Positions 34,720 through 49,700 of a stretch of 49,790 bases of DNA are shown here, piece after piece; position 1 is the stretch's first letter, and each line of letters opens with the position of its first letter. Position numbers and translations under genes: made by a program. Source of the stretch: CALLPQ01 sp039819545 (GTDB taxonomy: Bacteria; Pseudomonadota; Alphaproteobacteria; Caulobacterales; Parvularculaceae). The notes beneath the pieces are model-generated. The model was not told the DNA's origin, ran no database searches, and saw only the letters and a program-made list of their open reading frames with translations. The stretch is taken from assembly GCA_039819545.1 (NCBI GenBank), contig JBCBRS010000019.1, forward strand, positions 1 through 49,790. Direction: 5' to 3'.

Positions 34720-37700
34720 ATGGTGAATCTTCTTGGGCTTGATAATGATCAGCAAAATCTAAATGCGAATGGACGCACTGAATATCAAGAACTTCGTTTT
34801 CAGTTAATTGTCGGAAACGAGGCATTTATTCCGACCGTGTATGATGATGGTGTTGGAATCCCAACTCTAGGGTTTGGATTTGCATTGCGTGAAGCCAATA
34901 ATAGAGCTGCCATAGCAGGCGTTGTGAATGGTGTAACAGCTGCTCAATTAGACAACATAAATACTCAATTAACAAATTTATTTGCCCAGGCGCGCGCGCA
35001 AACTGACGCTCAAGGAAATTTCTTTGTTTTTCAGACTCCAGGTGTCGAATTGCCGGCGGGGTCAACTGCACTCCCAATGACAAATCCTTTGTTTCAGCAA
35101 ATTGAAAACCAAATAAACTTAGTGGGTGCAATTACACAAGGTCAGGGTAATCAGATTTTCAATACTATTATAAATGATTCTGAAAATCTGGTACCTACTG
35201 CTGGGGCAAGAGGGGTTGATTTTTCTGTTGAGCGAGCCGCGCTTGTAAGCGTTGCGTTTAACGCTGGTACATCAAGCCCATCTGCACGACAGGCGATTGA
35301 GGATGATGATCGTGCTGAAGCTTGGTATGAAATTCGCTATAACGCTCACGACGGTGCCACACGGCTTAATAATGGAGTTAACCAGGGAATTGCAAATAGG
35401 CGTTATGTTGAAAGCCATGTTTTTCGTTTGTATGAAGGACCACAAAATGATCCGTACGGAGCTACGTTGAACGAAGTAGAAACAGAAGATGCTTTAAAAG
35501 TATTTCGGACTTTTAATAAACATGAAAATAATATCAGAGCCTTTGACACTTCTTTCGAAGCAGGCATTACAACGGCGCGAGCCACGGCTGATGAGTTAAC
35601 AGCCAACTTGCCAAACTTGGATTTTCAAAGTGTACAGGGACGGGACGCATCTTTTGAACTGGCTAGGCGGCAGCTAATAAATGAATTTGCTAATTTTGAG
35701 CAAAATTTTTCAGACTTACTGAGCGTTATATTTCCAGAAGCTGGTTATAGTGGGCATTTGACTTTACTCAATATGCAGAATCTCCTCCTTAATATTCAGA
35801 TTGACGATACCTTAAGTGCCGCTTTAGCAAATGCTAGTCTCCGGAATGTGTTCGTGGCTGCCAGTGAGCGTGGCGCATTGCCCTTCGTGGCGGGTCAGTT
35901 GGGAATTGGTGCTGAAGTCGATCCGTTTACTGTTGATCGCACAAGATTTGGCGTGGTTGACGAACATGATTTGATCTTTGGGTCAATAGAAGAAGCTCAA
36001 GGAAATTTTCTGGGCGTGGTAGCCTCAGTGAATGACACCTTACGCGGCGGTGGCGGCAATGATTTCTTCGTTGGCGGTGGCGGCAGTGATGTAATTGATG
36101 GTGGTGATGGTGAGGACACAGCAAGTTACCTCAGTGGAACGATTGGTGTAACTGTAGATTTGGAGAATAATAACGCTACGGGTGCTTTTGCGAATAGCAC
36201 CGATACACTGATGAACATTGAAAATGTTATTGGCACAAATTTTAATGATACTTTCACGGGCGTTGATAATTCTGCTAACATTTTCATTGGGGCCGCGGGA
36301 GTTGATACTTTTAATGCGCGTGGTGGTGGCGATATTTACATTGGTGGAACCGAAAATGATATTGTCAATGTAGATGCCGTATTTACTGAAGGTTTTATAT
36401 TTTTTGGCGGCGAAGGCCCGGCTGATGACGAGGATCATGTAAATTATGGCGCGGCATTAGAGAATTCACAATTCAGTTTAACAGGTAGCTTTGCCCAAGG
36501 TATTGGAAACAGAATTGATGTTACCCGTGCTGGCATTACTGACACATTATATAATGTTGAAGTTATCGATTTGTCTGCGAATAATAAGACCATTACATAC
36601 AGGCAATTCGGTCAATTACAGGGGCAAATTAATGTATTTACGAGACAAGGGCAAAATAACATAAGGATTGAGGAAGGCCCAAACACTAATCAGCCCGTTC
36701 TTAATATTCTCAATGAGTCGCAACAAGCCGGTAATGGGCTTCTCCGAATTGATTTTGATGCGGAAAATGATCCGAATACCAATGTTCACTTTCTTACTAT
36801 CGCTAACGACGTGCAGGACCAAGATCGCGGCAATGCGGTTCTTACCTTTAATGGCCGCCAGTTAATTGGTGGTGCTGCCTTTGATTTCAACAGATTTGAG
36901 TTGCAGGGCGGTGCTCTAAACGCACAAGGTCGTCACGATCCAGCTTTTTCGGATCGAACATTCGACACCATCCTGATTGAATCCGATTGGGTGCGTTATC
37001 GGGCTGAAAATTTGCAGACTGTTTTTGATTTTTTTCAACCGTTTGTAGATGTCAATAGTAATACGGGAATTCCTACATTGCCCGGGTTGGGGCTTGCCTT
37101 TAACTTTGTTGGCTTGGCGCTTGCTTCCTCAGCAGCGTCGCTAGTTACCGAACAGTGGGCTTCCTATTCCTCAATATATCAGCAAATTATCTTGGGTGCC
37201 CACGGTGAATCTTACGCCATTTTTAATTCCGTCGAGGCCGCTGAAAACACAAACCGGCTTGTGGGTGATGTGTTCGCGCCAGCGGAAGGGGTTTCTTATG
37301 TTTTAAGAATTCAGATTGATCCGGATGATACACAAGCAGATCAATTCATCATCATCGAAAACTGGCAGCAGGGAGACTTTGGAATCAATCTTGTCGCCCC
37401 TGGGCTCGGGCACGGATTCGATACTGGAACTAACCGAAATGGCGAATTCGATCTTATTTTCGGTTCGGATGGTTTCTCCGATGCGCAAATTCAAGGCACC
37501 CTGCGGGGGTTAGGGCTTGTGCCTGAGGCGTTGGGCGATGAGCCACCAATAGGTGGGCCACAAACAAGTGCAGTTTCCAATGCTACAACGGTTGGTCCAG
37601 GCGATCCCTTTGGTTTGGGTATCGACCTCGATCTTCCCATAACTCGGAATGGCAATAATAGTAACAATATTCTTGGCGGAACTGCCGGCGATGACATGCT

Positions 37701-40700
37701 CAATGGCGGTGGCGGTGATGATCAGCTCTCCGGTGGTGAAGGACAGGACACCTATGTTTTCGAAGCTGGAGATGGTGCAGATGTTATTACCGATGCGTCA
37801 GCAGGTGGTAATACGATTACGTTTCTTGGGGGTATCAATCTCGATGACGTCACGCAAGAAGAGGTTCTCGGCGACGATGGTGCGCTTGACTTGCTTGTTA
37901 CGTACGGTGCTGGCGACACGATCCTGATTAAGGATTGGTCTCTTCTTGACCAAACAACGCGTGATGCGTGGGTATTTGATACCATTGCGCCTCCGCCTGC
38001 ACCGCCGCAATCTGAAGAAGATGTTGAAAACCTCGTCGTTTATCCCACTGAGCTAACGGGTGATAGCGACGCAAACAATATTATTGGCGGTGACTTAAAC
38101 GATATCATTATTGGTAATGGTGGTGATGACACACTAGTCGCCGGTGGCGGCGATGACGAAGTGTTCGGCGATGCGGGTAACGATTTACTGGCAGGCGGCA
38201 ATGGTAATGATCGCGTGTTGGCTGGTGACGGCGATGATACGATTGATCCTGGTATCAATGATGATTTTGTAGATACCGGTAGCGGCGCGGACTTTATTTT
38301 CGCCAGTGGAGGTAATGACACCATCGTTGCGGGTGATGGTGGAAACACTTTCCGGTTTGATCTTGGTGGCGGGAATGATCGCATAACCGTTAACGATTCA
38401 TTCGGTGGTTTCTTTGGCGGCGGTCCCCAGAATACCGATACATTGATTTTTGGTGCCGGCATCACTCCGGAGGATATCCTCCTTACACGAACGGTTGATA
38501 ATCCAAATTCTATAACACTAAATATACAGTCAACTGGAGAATCTGTTACAATCCTAAATCAATTCAATTTTGATGATTCTAGCCTAAGTTCCGGTAATAT
38601 TGGTGGATTTGATGAAATTCTGTTCGATAACGGTGCCGCGTGGGGCCGGCAGGATCTGATTGAAATTTATATTTCCCAGGCCAGCACAGATGGCAACGAT
38701 GTCCTGGTTGGGTTTGATGATCGTGATGATGTTCTGTTATCATCTGCGGGTGATGACACTATAGCGGGGGCAACTGGTAGTGATGATTATCTGTGGATCC
38801 GCGGTAGTGGTAATGACCTTATTATAGATAATGACGATTTCTTTTCTGATATCAATGAAAGTACACGTGATCGTCTTGTTTTTGGCCCAAACATTTCACC
38901 AGATGATGTTACCCTGATCCGTAACTTCAGCGACGATAGAGCAATTACTGACTCATTTAATGGGACGGATTTGACAATCATAATTACTGGATCAGGTGGG
39001 GGGTCAGTAACACTTCAGGATTATTTTGATGATGAAGCTTCCGGCGTTGACCTGATCGTTTTTGAAGATGGGACGACCTGGGATCGTTCATTCGTTAGCG
39101 GCCAGGTTGTTCAAGCTCAAATTACGGATGAAGATAATATTATTCCGGGTACGGGGAGCAATGATAGCATCAATGCATTGGATGGTGACGATTCTGTCGT
39201 TGCCCAAAGCGGTGACGATATTATCAACGGTCAAGCCGGAAATGATACACTTCAAGGTCAAGGCGGTAATGATACAATTGATGGTGGCCTTGGGGATGAT
39301 CTAATCGTCGGCGGTCGGAACGATGCAGATGTTTTCGTATTTGGAGCCAACTTTGGCCGTGACAGGGTGGAAGTTGAAACTCAATCGCTTGGCGATACAG
39401 TCTTTTTCACTGCTTCATCGCTATCTGACTATGACATATTTTATGACGAACTTGATGAGACGTTAGTTTGGCAAAGTGTGACTTCAACTAATAGATTGGA
39501 GTTATTGGATCACGCGTCGTTAGACATCGCTCAAAATAGAAATGATGTCATTTCATTTTATCAGTTCCAAGATGGTGAAATTTTAAGCTTATCTGAAATT
39601 GTTACCTACGGTGAAATCTCCAACGTCGCCTCGAACATCTTATCTGGGGATACTACAAGCCAAATTTTGTTCGGCACGAATTTATCTGACAAGCTGCTTG
39701 GATTGGCTGGCGACGATACAGTTACGGGTGGCGCCGGCAACGATATTGTAAATGGGGGAACGGGTAACGATAGCCTCTCCGGCGGTATTGATAATGATGG
39801 TATTGTTGGTGGTTGGGGAGATGACACGCTTGCTGGCGATCAAGGCGATGACATCCTTTTCGGTGGCGGCAACAATGATATTGTGGGTGGGGGTGCCGGC
39901 GATGACAGTCTGTTTGGTGGAAGCGGTGATGACACGCTGTTTGGCGGTTCTGGTGATGATGAACTTACCGGTGGTTTAGGGGATGATGTTTATCGTTTCT
40001 CTCGCGGAGACGGCCAGGATACAATCGATGCCACCGACGGAAGAAGTATTGGTGATAATGAAGGCCTGATATTCAATTCAGGTATTTCGCAAAATTCTGT
40101 CGAATATTCATTGTTGCGAGACGACTTGATCATCAATTTTTCAAACGGCACAATCGATCAACTTACAATTACAGATTTCCTTGGCGCCGGAAATCTCTTC
40201 GTTGAATTTGCAGATGGCACCCGACAAACAGCAACGGATATTTTACGCGAAATTGCTGGAGCAACTGACGGGGCCGATAATCCTGCGGAAGTTTCTATCG
40301 GGTCTGGAAGAACGCTGATCTATGGTGGTCTCGGCGATGACACATTAGCGGGGACTGGTTCTGATAATACTTTCCTGTTTACGAGAGGCGATGGCCGTGA
40401 CACTGTTTTTGTAAATGACCGAATTTTGTTGGGCCCTAGCGACAACGAAATTCTTATTTTTGGGTATACGGAAGAACAAGTAAATTTTGCAGCTAGTGGC
40501 ACAGACCTTGTTGTTACCTTCGACGGTACTGACGATGTAATCACCGTTGACAATCATTTTGGATTTCAAGGAACTGACGGGCGTCCGGCGATTGACGCTA
40601 TCCGCTTTGAAGGCGGTCAGCTTCTTGGATTGCAGGCAATACGCGAGCGCGTTACCGCCGATCAAGCTACCGATGGCAATGATCTAATTACTGCGGCTCC

Positions 40701-43700
40701 CATTGGCCTTGCTGGAGAACTTGATCGACTTACTGGGGGGCTCGGAGATGACACACTTTTGGGCGGAGCTAATAGGGATGTCTACACATATGAACTCGGT
40801 GGTGGTTCAGATGTTATCAATGATACAGAACAAAATACCGGTGTTATTGACCGACTTGAGTTTGGTGAAGGTATTGTAGAAAGTGACCTGATATTTGGCG
40901 TATCTGACTCTAATCCACTTGACGTCACCATCACTCTCCCAAATGGTGAAACTCTGACCCTTGTGGGGCAACTTGCCGGTGATGGGCGTGGTATAGAGGA
41001 AATTCAGTATGCAAACGGCTCAACATCTGGCTCCGCCAATGTACGTGCCTTTGCTATTCAGTCCACGACTACAGATGGTGATGACAATGTTGTCGGGACT
41101 GTTCAGGACGAGACATTAACCGGCGGCGCTGGTGATGATACGCTTGCTGGCGGCGACGGGAACGATACCTATATTCTCGGGACCGGTAGCGATACGGTCA
41201 TCGACTCAATGGGTAATAACGTTGCCGAATTTGAGCAGGGTGTTTCACTATCTGATCTGCTTTTCGCTGCCGACCCGGAAAATTCGGATGATTTACTGAT
41301 AACGTTGCAAAGTGGAGATGTTATCCGTGTACAGGGGCAATTTGCAGGGGCGGGTATTGATTCTTTCCGTTTCAGCGATGGTACGATCCTCAATCGCGAT
41401 GGTATCGCAGCAAATGCATTAGCAGCTTCGCAAACGGATGGAGATGATGTCCTCACCGGCGCGAGAGGGAATGATCTTATTGAAGGCGGCGGCGGCAATG
41501 ATACGATTGATGCCGGTCTGGGCAGCGATATTATCGTCTTCGGGCGCGATGATGGAAATGATATAATTGTTAATAGCGCCGGGGAGACAGGACGAGATAT
41601 CATTCTTCTGGGCGACGATATTGACGTCGATGAGGTGGCTCTGACTATTGGGGGAGCGTCGGGAGCAGATCTCATTGTGTCGCTGCGCACAAGTGATTCA
41701 ACGCTCACTATAGAGAACTATTTTGATGTATCAGGACCGGAACCCTTGGCGGTTGGGTCAATCAATCAGATCGCTTTCGCCGATGGAACAGTCTGGACAA
41801 TGGCTGAAATCCTCCAGCGTGCCATTGATACTGCACCAATCGTAAATGCCACTTTAGATGATCAGGTCGTTTCTCAAGATCAGGAATTTTCGCTGACACT
41901 TGATGCCAGCTTATTTGCTGACGTTGAAGATTCTGAAATAATTATTGAAGCTTCGCTCTCAAATGGTGAGCCACTTCCCCAATGGCTTTCTTTTGATGGA
42001 ACGCTATTAAGCGGAACGCCATCTAATGATGATGTTACCAACCTGGAAATCGTCATTACTGCGCGAGATTCAGCTGGTGGCTTTGCCAGAGTGCCGTTCA
42101 CATTATCAGTCACCAATGTCAATGATGCACCTGAAGCTTCTGCTGCATTGGGGAGTGTGGCTCTGTCTGTAGGGTCGATGGTAAACTATGTTGTCGACGA
42201 AACTCTGTTTTCAGACCCTGACGATCTTGTTACTGGCACGCCGAGTGCGTTGTCATTTTCTGCACGCCTTGCTGATGGTTCACCGTTACCAGCATGGCTT
42301 AGTTTTAATGAAACTACACGAAGTTTTACAGGTACAGTGCCTGCCAGTACTGAGGGTGCGCTTTCAATCATTGTTCAGGTGTCTGATGGAACCGCACTTC
42401 TGGAAGCACCGCTAACCTTTGGTATCGGTGCTGATGGAACTGCGCCGACGGTTGATGCCGGAATAGCAACACAAAATGCTGTCGAGGATATAGCATTTGA
42501 ATTTACATTACCCACGAATGTATTCGCCGATCAGACGCCCGATGACCGTTTAATCTTAAGTGCACGTTTGTCTGATGGTTCGCCACTACCGGCATGGTTG
42601 TCCTTTAATTCGGCCACATCAACATTCTCCGGACTGCCGGAAAACTCAGATGCGGGCATTCTTGATATTGAATTGATTGCAACCGATGCGTTTGGAAATA
42701 GCATTGCGACAAATTTCCAATTGGATGTCGCTAATACAAACGACGCGCCAACCGCAATTGGCATTCTCAATGATGTAACCTCTGACGAAGGCCAAGATGT
42801 CAATTTGGTAATTGACCCGGCAATTTTTGCCGATGAAGATGTTGGCGATACCCTGACAATAACCGCAGCGCTCGCAGGCGGCGTGACCTTACCCGACTGG
42901 TTAAGTTTCGATGGTCAACGATTTGTAGGCATTCCAGAAGATGCAGACGTTGGATTTTACCAGTTTGAAATCACTGCCACAGATGGAAGTGGTGAGAGCG
43001 TTACAATTACACAAAACCTCTTTGTGCGTCCTGTCAATGACGCGCCGATCGTTACTGTTGATCCGCTCGATCAGTCTGTAACCCGTGATGAGGAATTCAT
43101 TTTTACAATTGCCTCTGATACTTTTGTTGATGTTGATAGCGGTGGGTTTGCAGTTGAAGCGCGCCTTTCTAATGGCGATCCTCTTCCAGATTGGATTAAC
43201 TTCGATCCAACAACATTTACATTCGCAGGAACACCAAATTTCAGAGCTGTCGGAACATTTGAGGGGCGTCGGGATTTTGAGATAGAGGTTATCGCAACTG
43301 ATGGCGACGGCGAACAGGCTGTTGCTGCATTTACAGTTACAGCCATTGGTCCTAATCCAGGGGAAGACCTGATTGGTACTGCTGGTAATGAAACTATTAT
43401 CGGCACAGATGGTCCAGATACGATTGATGGCGGTGCGGGCGACGACACTCTTATCGGTAACCGTGGTGACGATATTTATCTGTTTGGCCAGGGTAGTGGA
43501 AATGATGTTATTGATCCAGACATTCTGAGTACGTCAGTAGATAGTATTGATGGCACAATCAGAGTGGTTGGTGGCTTAACTTTAAGCGATTTAACGTTAA
43601 GTCGTTCGGGGTCAAATTCCGTAACATCATTCATGACCGATCTTGTGGTTACCATCAATGCCACAGGAGAAACCCTTACTGTTGAACAACAATTTGCCGA

Positions 43701-46700
43701 CCTTTCTGAGTCCCGAAATGTCATAACCGCAATCGAATTCGATGATGGAACGATACTCGACGCTGGTAACATTCTCGATCTTGCCTCTCCAGCAACAGCA
43801 GGAAATGATGAAATTGCTGGCGATAGTTTCGACAATGAACTGCTTGGCGGCGATGGCAATGACAGTCTTTACGGACTTGGCGGTACCGATATCTTGGAAG
43901 GCGGGCCGGGCAACGATGTCCTCTTTGGAGGGGCGGACCCTGATCGTTATCGCCTGAATATTGGAGACGGTAATGATCGTATCATAGACAGCGCAAATTC
44001 AAACAGTGATCGCCTATTGTTCGGCCCGGGGATCACAACGGATGATCTTGTGATCATCCGTAATTTGGGTAATCCCAATGATCCTACTTCACCTCCGGGT
44101 ATCACATTAAGCCCAGGGGAACTTTACATTGGTTTGCGGGATGGTAGCGCCAGTGTAGTGATAGAAGGTCAATATGAAAGCGATAACGGCATTACACGGG
44201 GGTTGGAAGGATTCCAATTTGATGATGGTACGCTGATCAGTATTTTCGAACTGGAAGCGCTTGCCGATAATAACAATAATCTGACGGGAACGGGGGCATC
44301 TGAAACCCTCACAGCCGGTTTTGATGGCGCAATATTCAATGGGCTTGGCGGTGATGATACGCTTGTCGGTGGTTTTAGTGATGATGTCTATTTATGGTCG
44401 CCTGGTGATGGCAGCGATATCATTATTGAAGACGAACGTATCAGTTTTGATCGCATTGTTCTGGGTGGTGGTGTTACACGAGATGATGTTGTTTTTGAGC
44501 GTGGAACGGGTTTGGCGCTCGATTTGTCCATTCGTATTCTGTCTACCGATGAAATAATAGAGATTGAGCAATTCTTTGATGCGACTGCCTCAACCCAATC
44601 AGAATTTTTCCGCCCTATTGACGAAATTGAATTCAGTGACGGGGAAATTATTACTTTTAGTCAGATCTTTGAACAACAAACCCAAGGCGCTGCTGGTGAT
44701 GACTCGCTGGTTGGGTTTGAATTTAACGATGACACTTTCGATGGCGGTGCCGGTAATGACACGCTACGTGGGTTTGGTGATAATGATACCTATATTTTCG
44801 GTCGTGGATATGGAAACGACATCATCATCGACTCCAACTTCAATATTTTTAATACAGACAATAATGATCGTATTCAGTTCATTGATGGATTGACTCCAGA
44901 TGATATATTGATTTCACGATCTTCGCCGTTCAGCAGAAGCGATTTTGTATTCACTATTCGTGATACAGGCGACTCCATAGCGTTGACATCAGGCATAGAT
45001 GACCGTCAGACAGATTGGACGTTCCGCTTTGACAATGGCGTTGTGTTAAATGAACGTCAAATTGTCGACCTGTACTTCGAGCAAAATAGTACAGATGGTA
45101 ACGATCTGGTTTTCAGTATTACCAGTGGTTTTGTCTTTAACGGTAACAGAATTATTGAAACAGGGCTCGGAAACGATACTCTATTTGCTGGTGATGCGGA
45201 TACGCTTTTGGGTGGCGAAGGTGATGATGTTTATGTCATCGGGCGCGGCCAGGTGAGTTTGATTGATGAACAGAACAATATTTCAACTAATGATGAAGTG
45301 CGGCTTGATGATGATTTCGGAGACAACGATGATCAAACTATATTCCGGACTGCGCCGAATGGCGTCGATTTGCATATACTTCGCGGTTTTACATTTAACG
45401 GTCAACTTAACTTCATTGCGGAATCCCCAAGCGTAATTATTCGTGATTTCTTTACACCCGGGGCCAATACAATCGAGCTTGTTACACGGTCAAACGGCGA
45501 GAGCTTCACTCGCGCGGATATTCTGGCCAACCTCTTGTCTTCTGAAGCATCGGAAAATGTGATCAATGGTACTGCAGATGCGGATGACCTATCATTTGAG
45601 GAGTCGTTTTTACAGGAAACCTTTATCGGTGGTACGGGGGACGACACGCTAACTGGTGGTGACCGATCCAGCGATCTTTATATTTGGGCACCCGGTGACG
45701 GCAACGACACGATTTTTGAAGGGGCTGACTCTTCAAATACCGGGATCAATATTTACCCCGACACATTGCAATTAAATGGTGTCAATCCATCCGACGTTCT
45801 TCTTGTTCTTAACGGAACCAATCTGGAGGTTCTGCATGAACCGACCGGGGAGCTTATTACTATCAGTAACCAATATGGTAATGAAACTGACGGTATTCTG
45901 CCCGGTATTGAAGAAATTGTCTTTGATGACGGAACAATCTGGACCCGTCAGTTTATTGATAGTCGTTCAGCAATTTTTGGTACACTTGGCAACGACACAC
46001 TGACGGGAACTAGTGCCGAAGAACGTTTCAATGGGCGTACCGGTGATGACGTATTTAACACGGCTAGTGGAAATGACACTTTCCTTTACGCATCTGGCGA
46101 TGGAAATGACACCATTAACGATACCAATTCATTCTCATCAACCACTGACATTCTATTCTTAACGGACCTTAGCCGCGAGGACGTAGAATTTGGTAGAGTC
46201 GGAAACGATCTACTGGTGACGGATTTGACGAATGGGCAGGTTATCACAATTGTCAATGAGTTTAGATCAAGCCGCGGGGTTGAGTTTATCCAGTTTGCTG
46301 ATGACTCCAGAATTTCACGCGCAGATATTTTGCAAAACCTGACTCTTCGCGGAACATCGGGTGATGATAATATATCTGGCGGTTCCAGCGGTGAGACCAT
46401 TATTGGAGAAGCCGGCAATGATACGCTGAGTGGTGGTTCCGGTAGCGATATTTATATTTTTAATATTGGAGATGGTGCTGACTTCGTAAACGATACAAGC
46501 ACCAGCACGACGAATATTGACCGCCTGGTGCTTGGTGATGGAATTTTGCCATCGGATATCACGGCAAGTCGCACCGACAATGGTAATGACCTTGTGCTAA
46601 TGATTAGTGCGAATGGTGATCAGGTTACTGTAAACAGCCAATTCAGTAGCCTGACACAAGGGTTGGAACAGGTTGAATTTGCAGATGGTACCATTTGGAA

Positions 46701-49700
46701 CCGGCAGTTCCTTGTAGCGATTTCAAGCCCGGCCACAGCTGGTGATGATCTGATCGAGGGAGACATCAGCGATAATGATCTCTCCGGGTTAGCGGGTAAT
46801 GATACGCTCGATGGCGATACGGGCAGCGACACACTGTCGGGCAATGATGGTAATGACAGTCTCAATGGTGAAGCAGGCAATGATGATCTTTCCGGCAACG
46901 CAGGCGATGATACTCTGACCGGTGGTGACGGCGTTGATATTTACCGTTTTGCCCGTGGCGATGGTCAAGATGTTATCAATGACGGTGGTGCCACTCTCAA
47001 TGAACTTGATCAGCTTGTCTTTGCTGGTGATATTCGTCCGACGGATGTGACGGTAACAAGATCATCCGATGGCGAAGATTTTATTTTATCTATCAATGGC
47101 GGCAGCGATCAGGTAATTTTGCAAGACCGTTTGATTTCCGGCACAGCAGGCGTTGACCTTATTGCCTTTGCTGATGGGACAGTCTGGAATTTTGATGCAC
47201 TTCTTGATCTTTCTTCCGGGGCTGCTTTAAACCCTCCCGTTGCCGTTGATGATACACTTGACATTCCGGGTGGTACGAATGAGTTCATCATTCTGATTAC
47301 TGAACTTCTCGCGAATGACGGCGATCCAGATGGCGATAGTATCTTTGTTTTGACAGCGCTCAATCCTTCAGTTGGAACCGTTCGATTCAATGGATTGGGT
47401 GATATTGTTGTGGATACAGAGACTGTTCTCCTGGGTGGGCAGTTTACACTTGAATACACACTAAGCGACGGTCTTCTCAGCGATATCGGTACGATTACGG
47501 TCAATGTGACCGCGCCACCGAATATCCCACCGGTAGCTAATGGTGACAGTGGTTTTGTGACTGATGAAAATGTTGCGCTTAACATCCTAGCCAATGACCT
47601 GCTGTCTAACGATACAGACGATGACGATGATTCACTGACGATTGTTGCGGTGCAGGATGCAATAAACGGAGCTGTCGAACTGGATGGTAGCGGCAATGTT
47701 CTGTTTACCCCCGATGATGGGTATTTCGGTCCGGCATCTTTCACCTACACAATCTCCGATGGTCTTGGTGGTGGATCAACGGCACTCGTTTCGCTTGATA
47801 TAACGGAGGTGAATTCACCACCTGTGGCCGTTGATGATAATGCAGCAACGGGTATCATCACGCCTGTTTCGATTGATGTTTTAGCAAACGATAGTGACGA
47901 AGATGGTAATCCACTGACGATCACAAGTGTGTCCAGCACATCAAATGGTACTGTTGTCATTGACGATAATGGAACCAGTGATCCGTCCGATGATCGCATT
48001 ATTTACACGCCGAACGGCGGCGCACCTGCCGGTACAGTAATACCGATTGATACCGGGTTTGATTTAAATTCAGACGGGTTTTCCTATGTGGATGATCTTT
48101 TCAGAGGGACATCAAACCCAGCCTATGCCTCTGGCGTTTTTGATCCTGTTGGTGGTGACACCGGTGGAGGTTTAACGGTCTCGGTTGGTGCTATTGATAA
48201 TGCGACTATTACGGATATTTCTGGAGGTTGGTTGACAAATTTCACCTTGGCGCAAGTAGGTAGTACAACTTTTACGTTCAGCTATCGCGCTCAAGTGTCT
48301 GCTGATTTTGAAGCAAACGAATTCGTGCAAGTCCTTGCGGCTGTCGATGGAGTATTACTTGGCGAAAATGGTAATGACTTCATCACCCAGATTACTGGTG
48401 ACGGCAATGGCGGTATCGCTCCTGATAGTGGATGGGTAACGGTTACACTTGACCTTGGTGAGTTGAGTGCGGGAAATCATACGTTAGCACTTGGCGCATT
48501 TAACAATCAAAAAACATTCAATAATGAATCTGCACTGGTCAGTTTTGATGACGTGCTGATTAGAGCTTCAACAGAAGCCACCAATGCATTCGCTGGTACA
48601 GATACATTCACCTACACCATTGAAGACGGACGTGGTGGATCTTCGAGTGCAACGGTAACAGTTACTGTTGATGATACGCCGCCGCCGAACACGGCGCCTG
48701 ATGCGATGGATGATGGCGGGTTTGTCACCGATGAAGACATGGCCACCACGATCGCAGCGTCTGATCTGCTGTCCAATGATAGTGATGCGGATGGAGACAC
48801 GCTGAGCATTCTGTCGGTACAGGATGGTGTGAACGGCACGGTGATGCTGGATGTGAACGGTGATATTGTGTTCACACCGGATGCAGGCTTTTTTGGCGCG
48901 GCCTCGTTCACCTACACGGTCTCTGACGGCAATGGTGGTGAGGACACGGCCACCGTATCGCTGACAGTGAATGAGGTTGTGCCCCCGAACACGGCGCCTG
49001 ATGCGATGGATGATGGCGGGTTTGTCACCGATGAAGACATGGCCACCACGATCGCAGCGTCTGATCTGCTGTCCAATGATAGTGATGCGGATGGAGACAC
49101 GCTGAGCATTCTGTCGGTACAGGATGGTGTGAACGGCACGGTGATGCTGGATGTGAACGGTGATATTGTGTTCACACCGGATGCAGGCTTCTTTGGTGAT
49201 GCGTCATTTACCTACACGGTCTCTGACGGCAATGGCGGTGAGGACACGGCCACGGTATCGCTGATAGTGAATGAGGTTGTGCCCCCGAACACGGCGCCTG
49301 ATGCGATGGACGATGGCGGGTTTGTCACCGATGAAGACATGGCCACCACGATCGCAGCGTCTGATCTGCTGTCCAATGATAGTGATGCGGATGGAGACAC
49401 GCTGAGCATTCTGTCGGTACAGGATGGTGTGAACGGCACGGTGATGCTGGATGTGAACGGTGATATTGTGTTCACACCGGATGCAGGCTTTTTTGGCGCG
49501 GCCTCGTTCACCTACACGGTCTCTGACGGCAATGGCGGTGAGGACACGGCCACGGTATCGCTGACAGTGAATGAGGTTGTGCCGCCGAACACGGCGCCTG
49601 ATGCGATGGACGATGGCGGGTTTGTCACCGATGAAGACATGGCCACCACGATCGCAGCGTCTGATCTGCTGTCCAATGATAGTGATGCGGATGGAGACAC

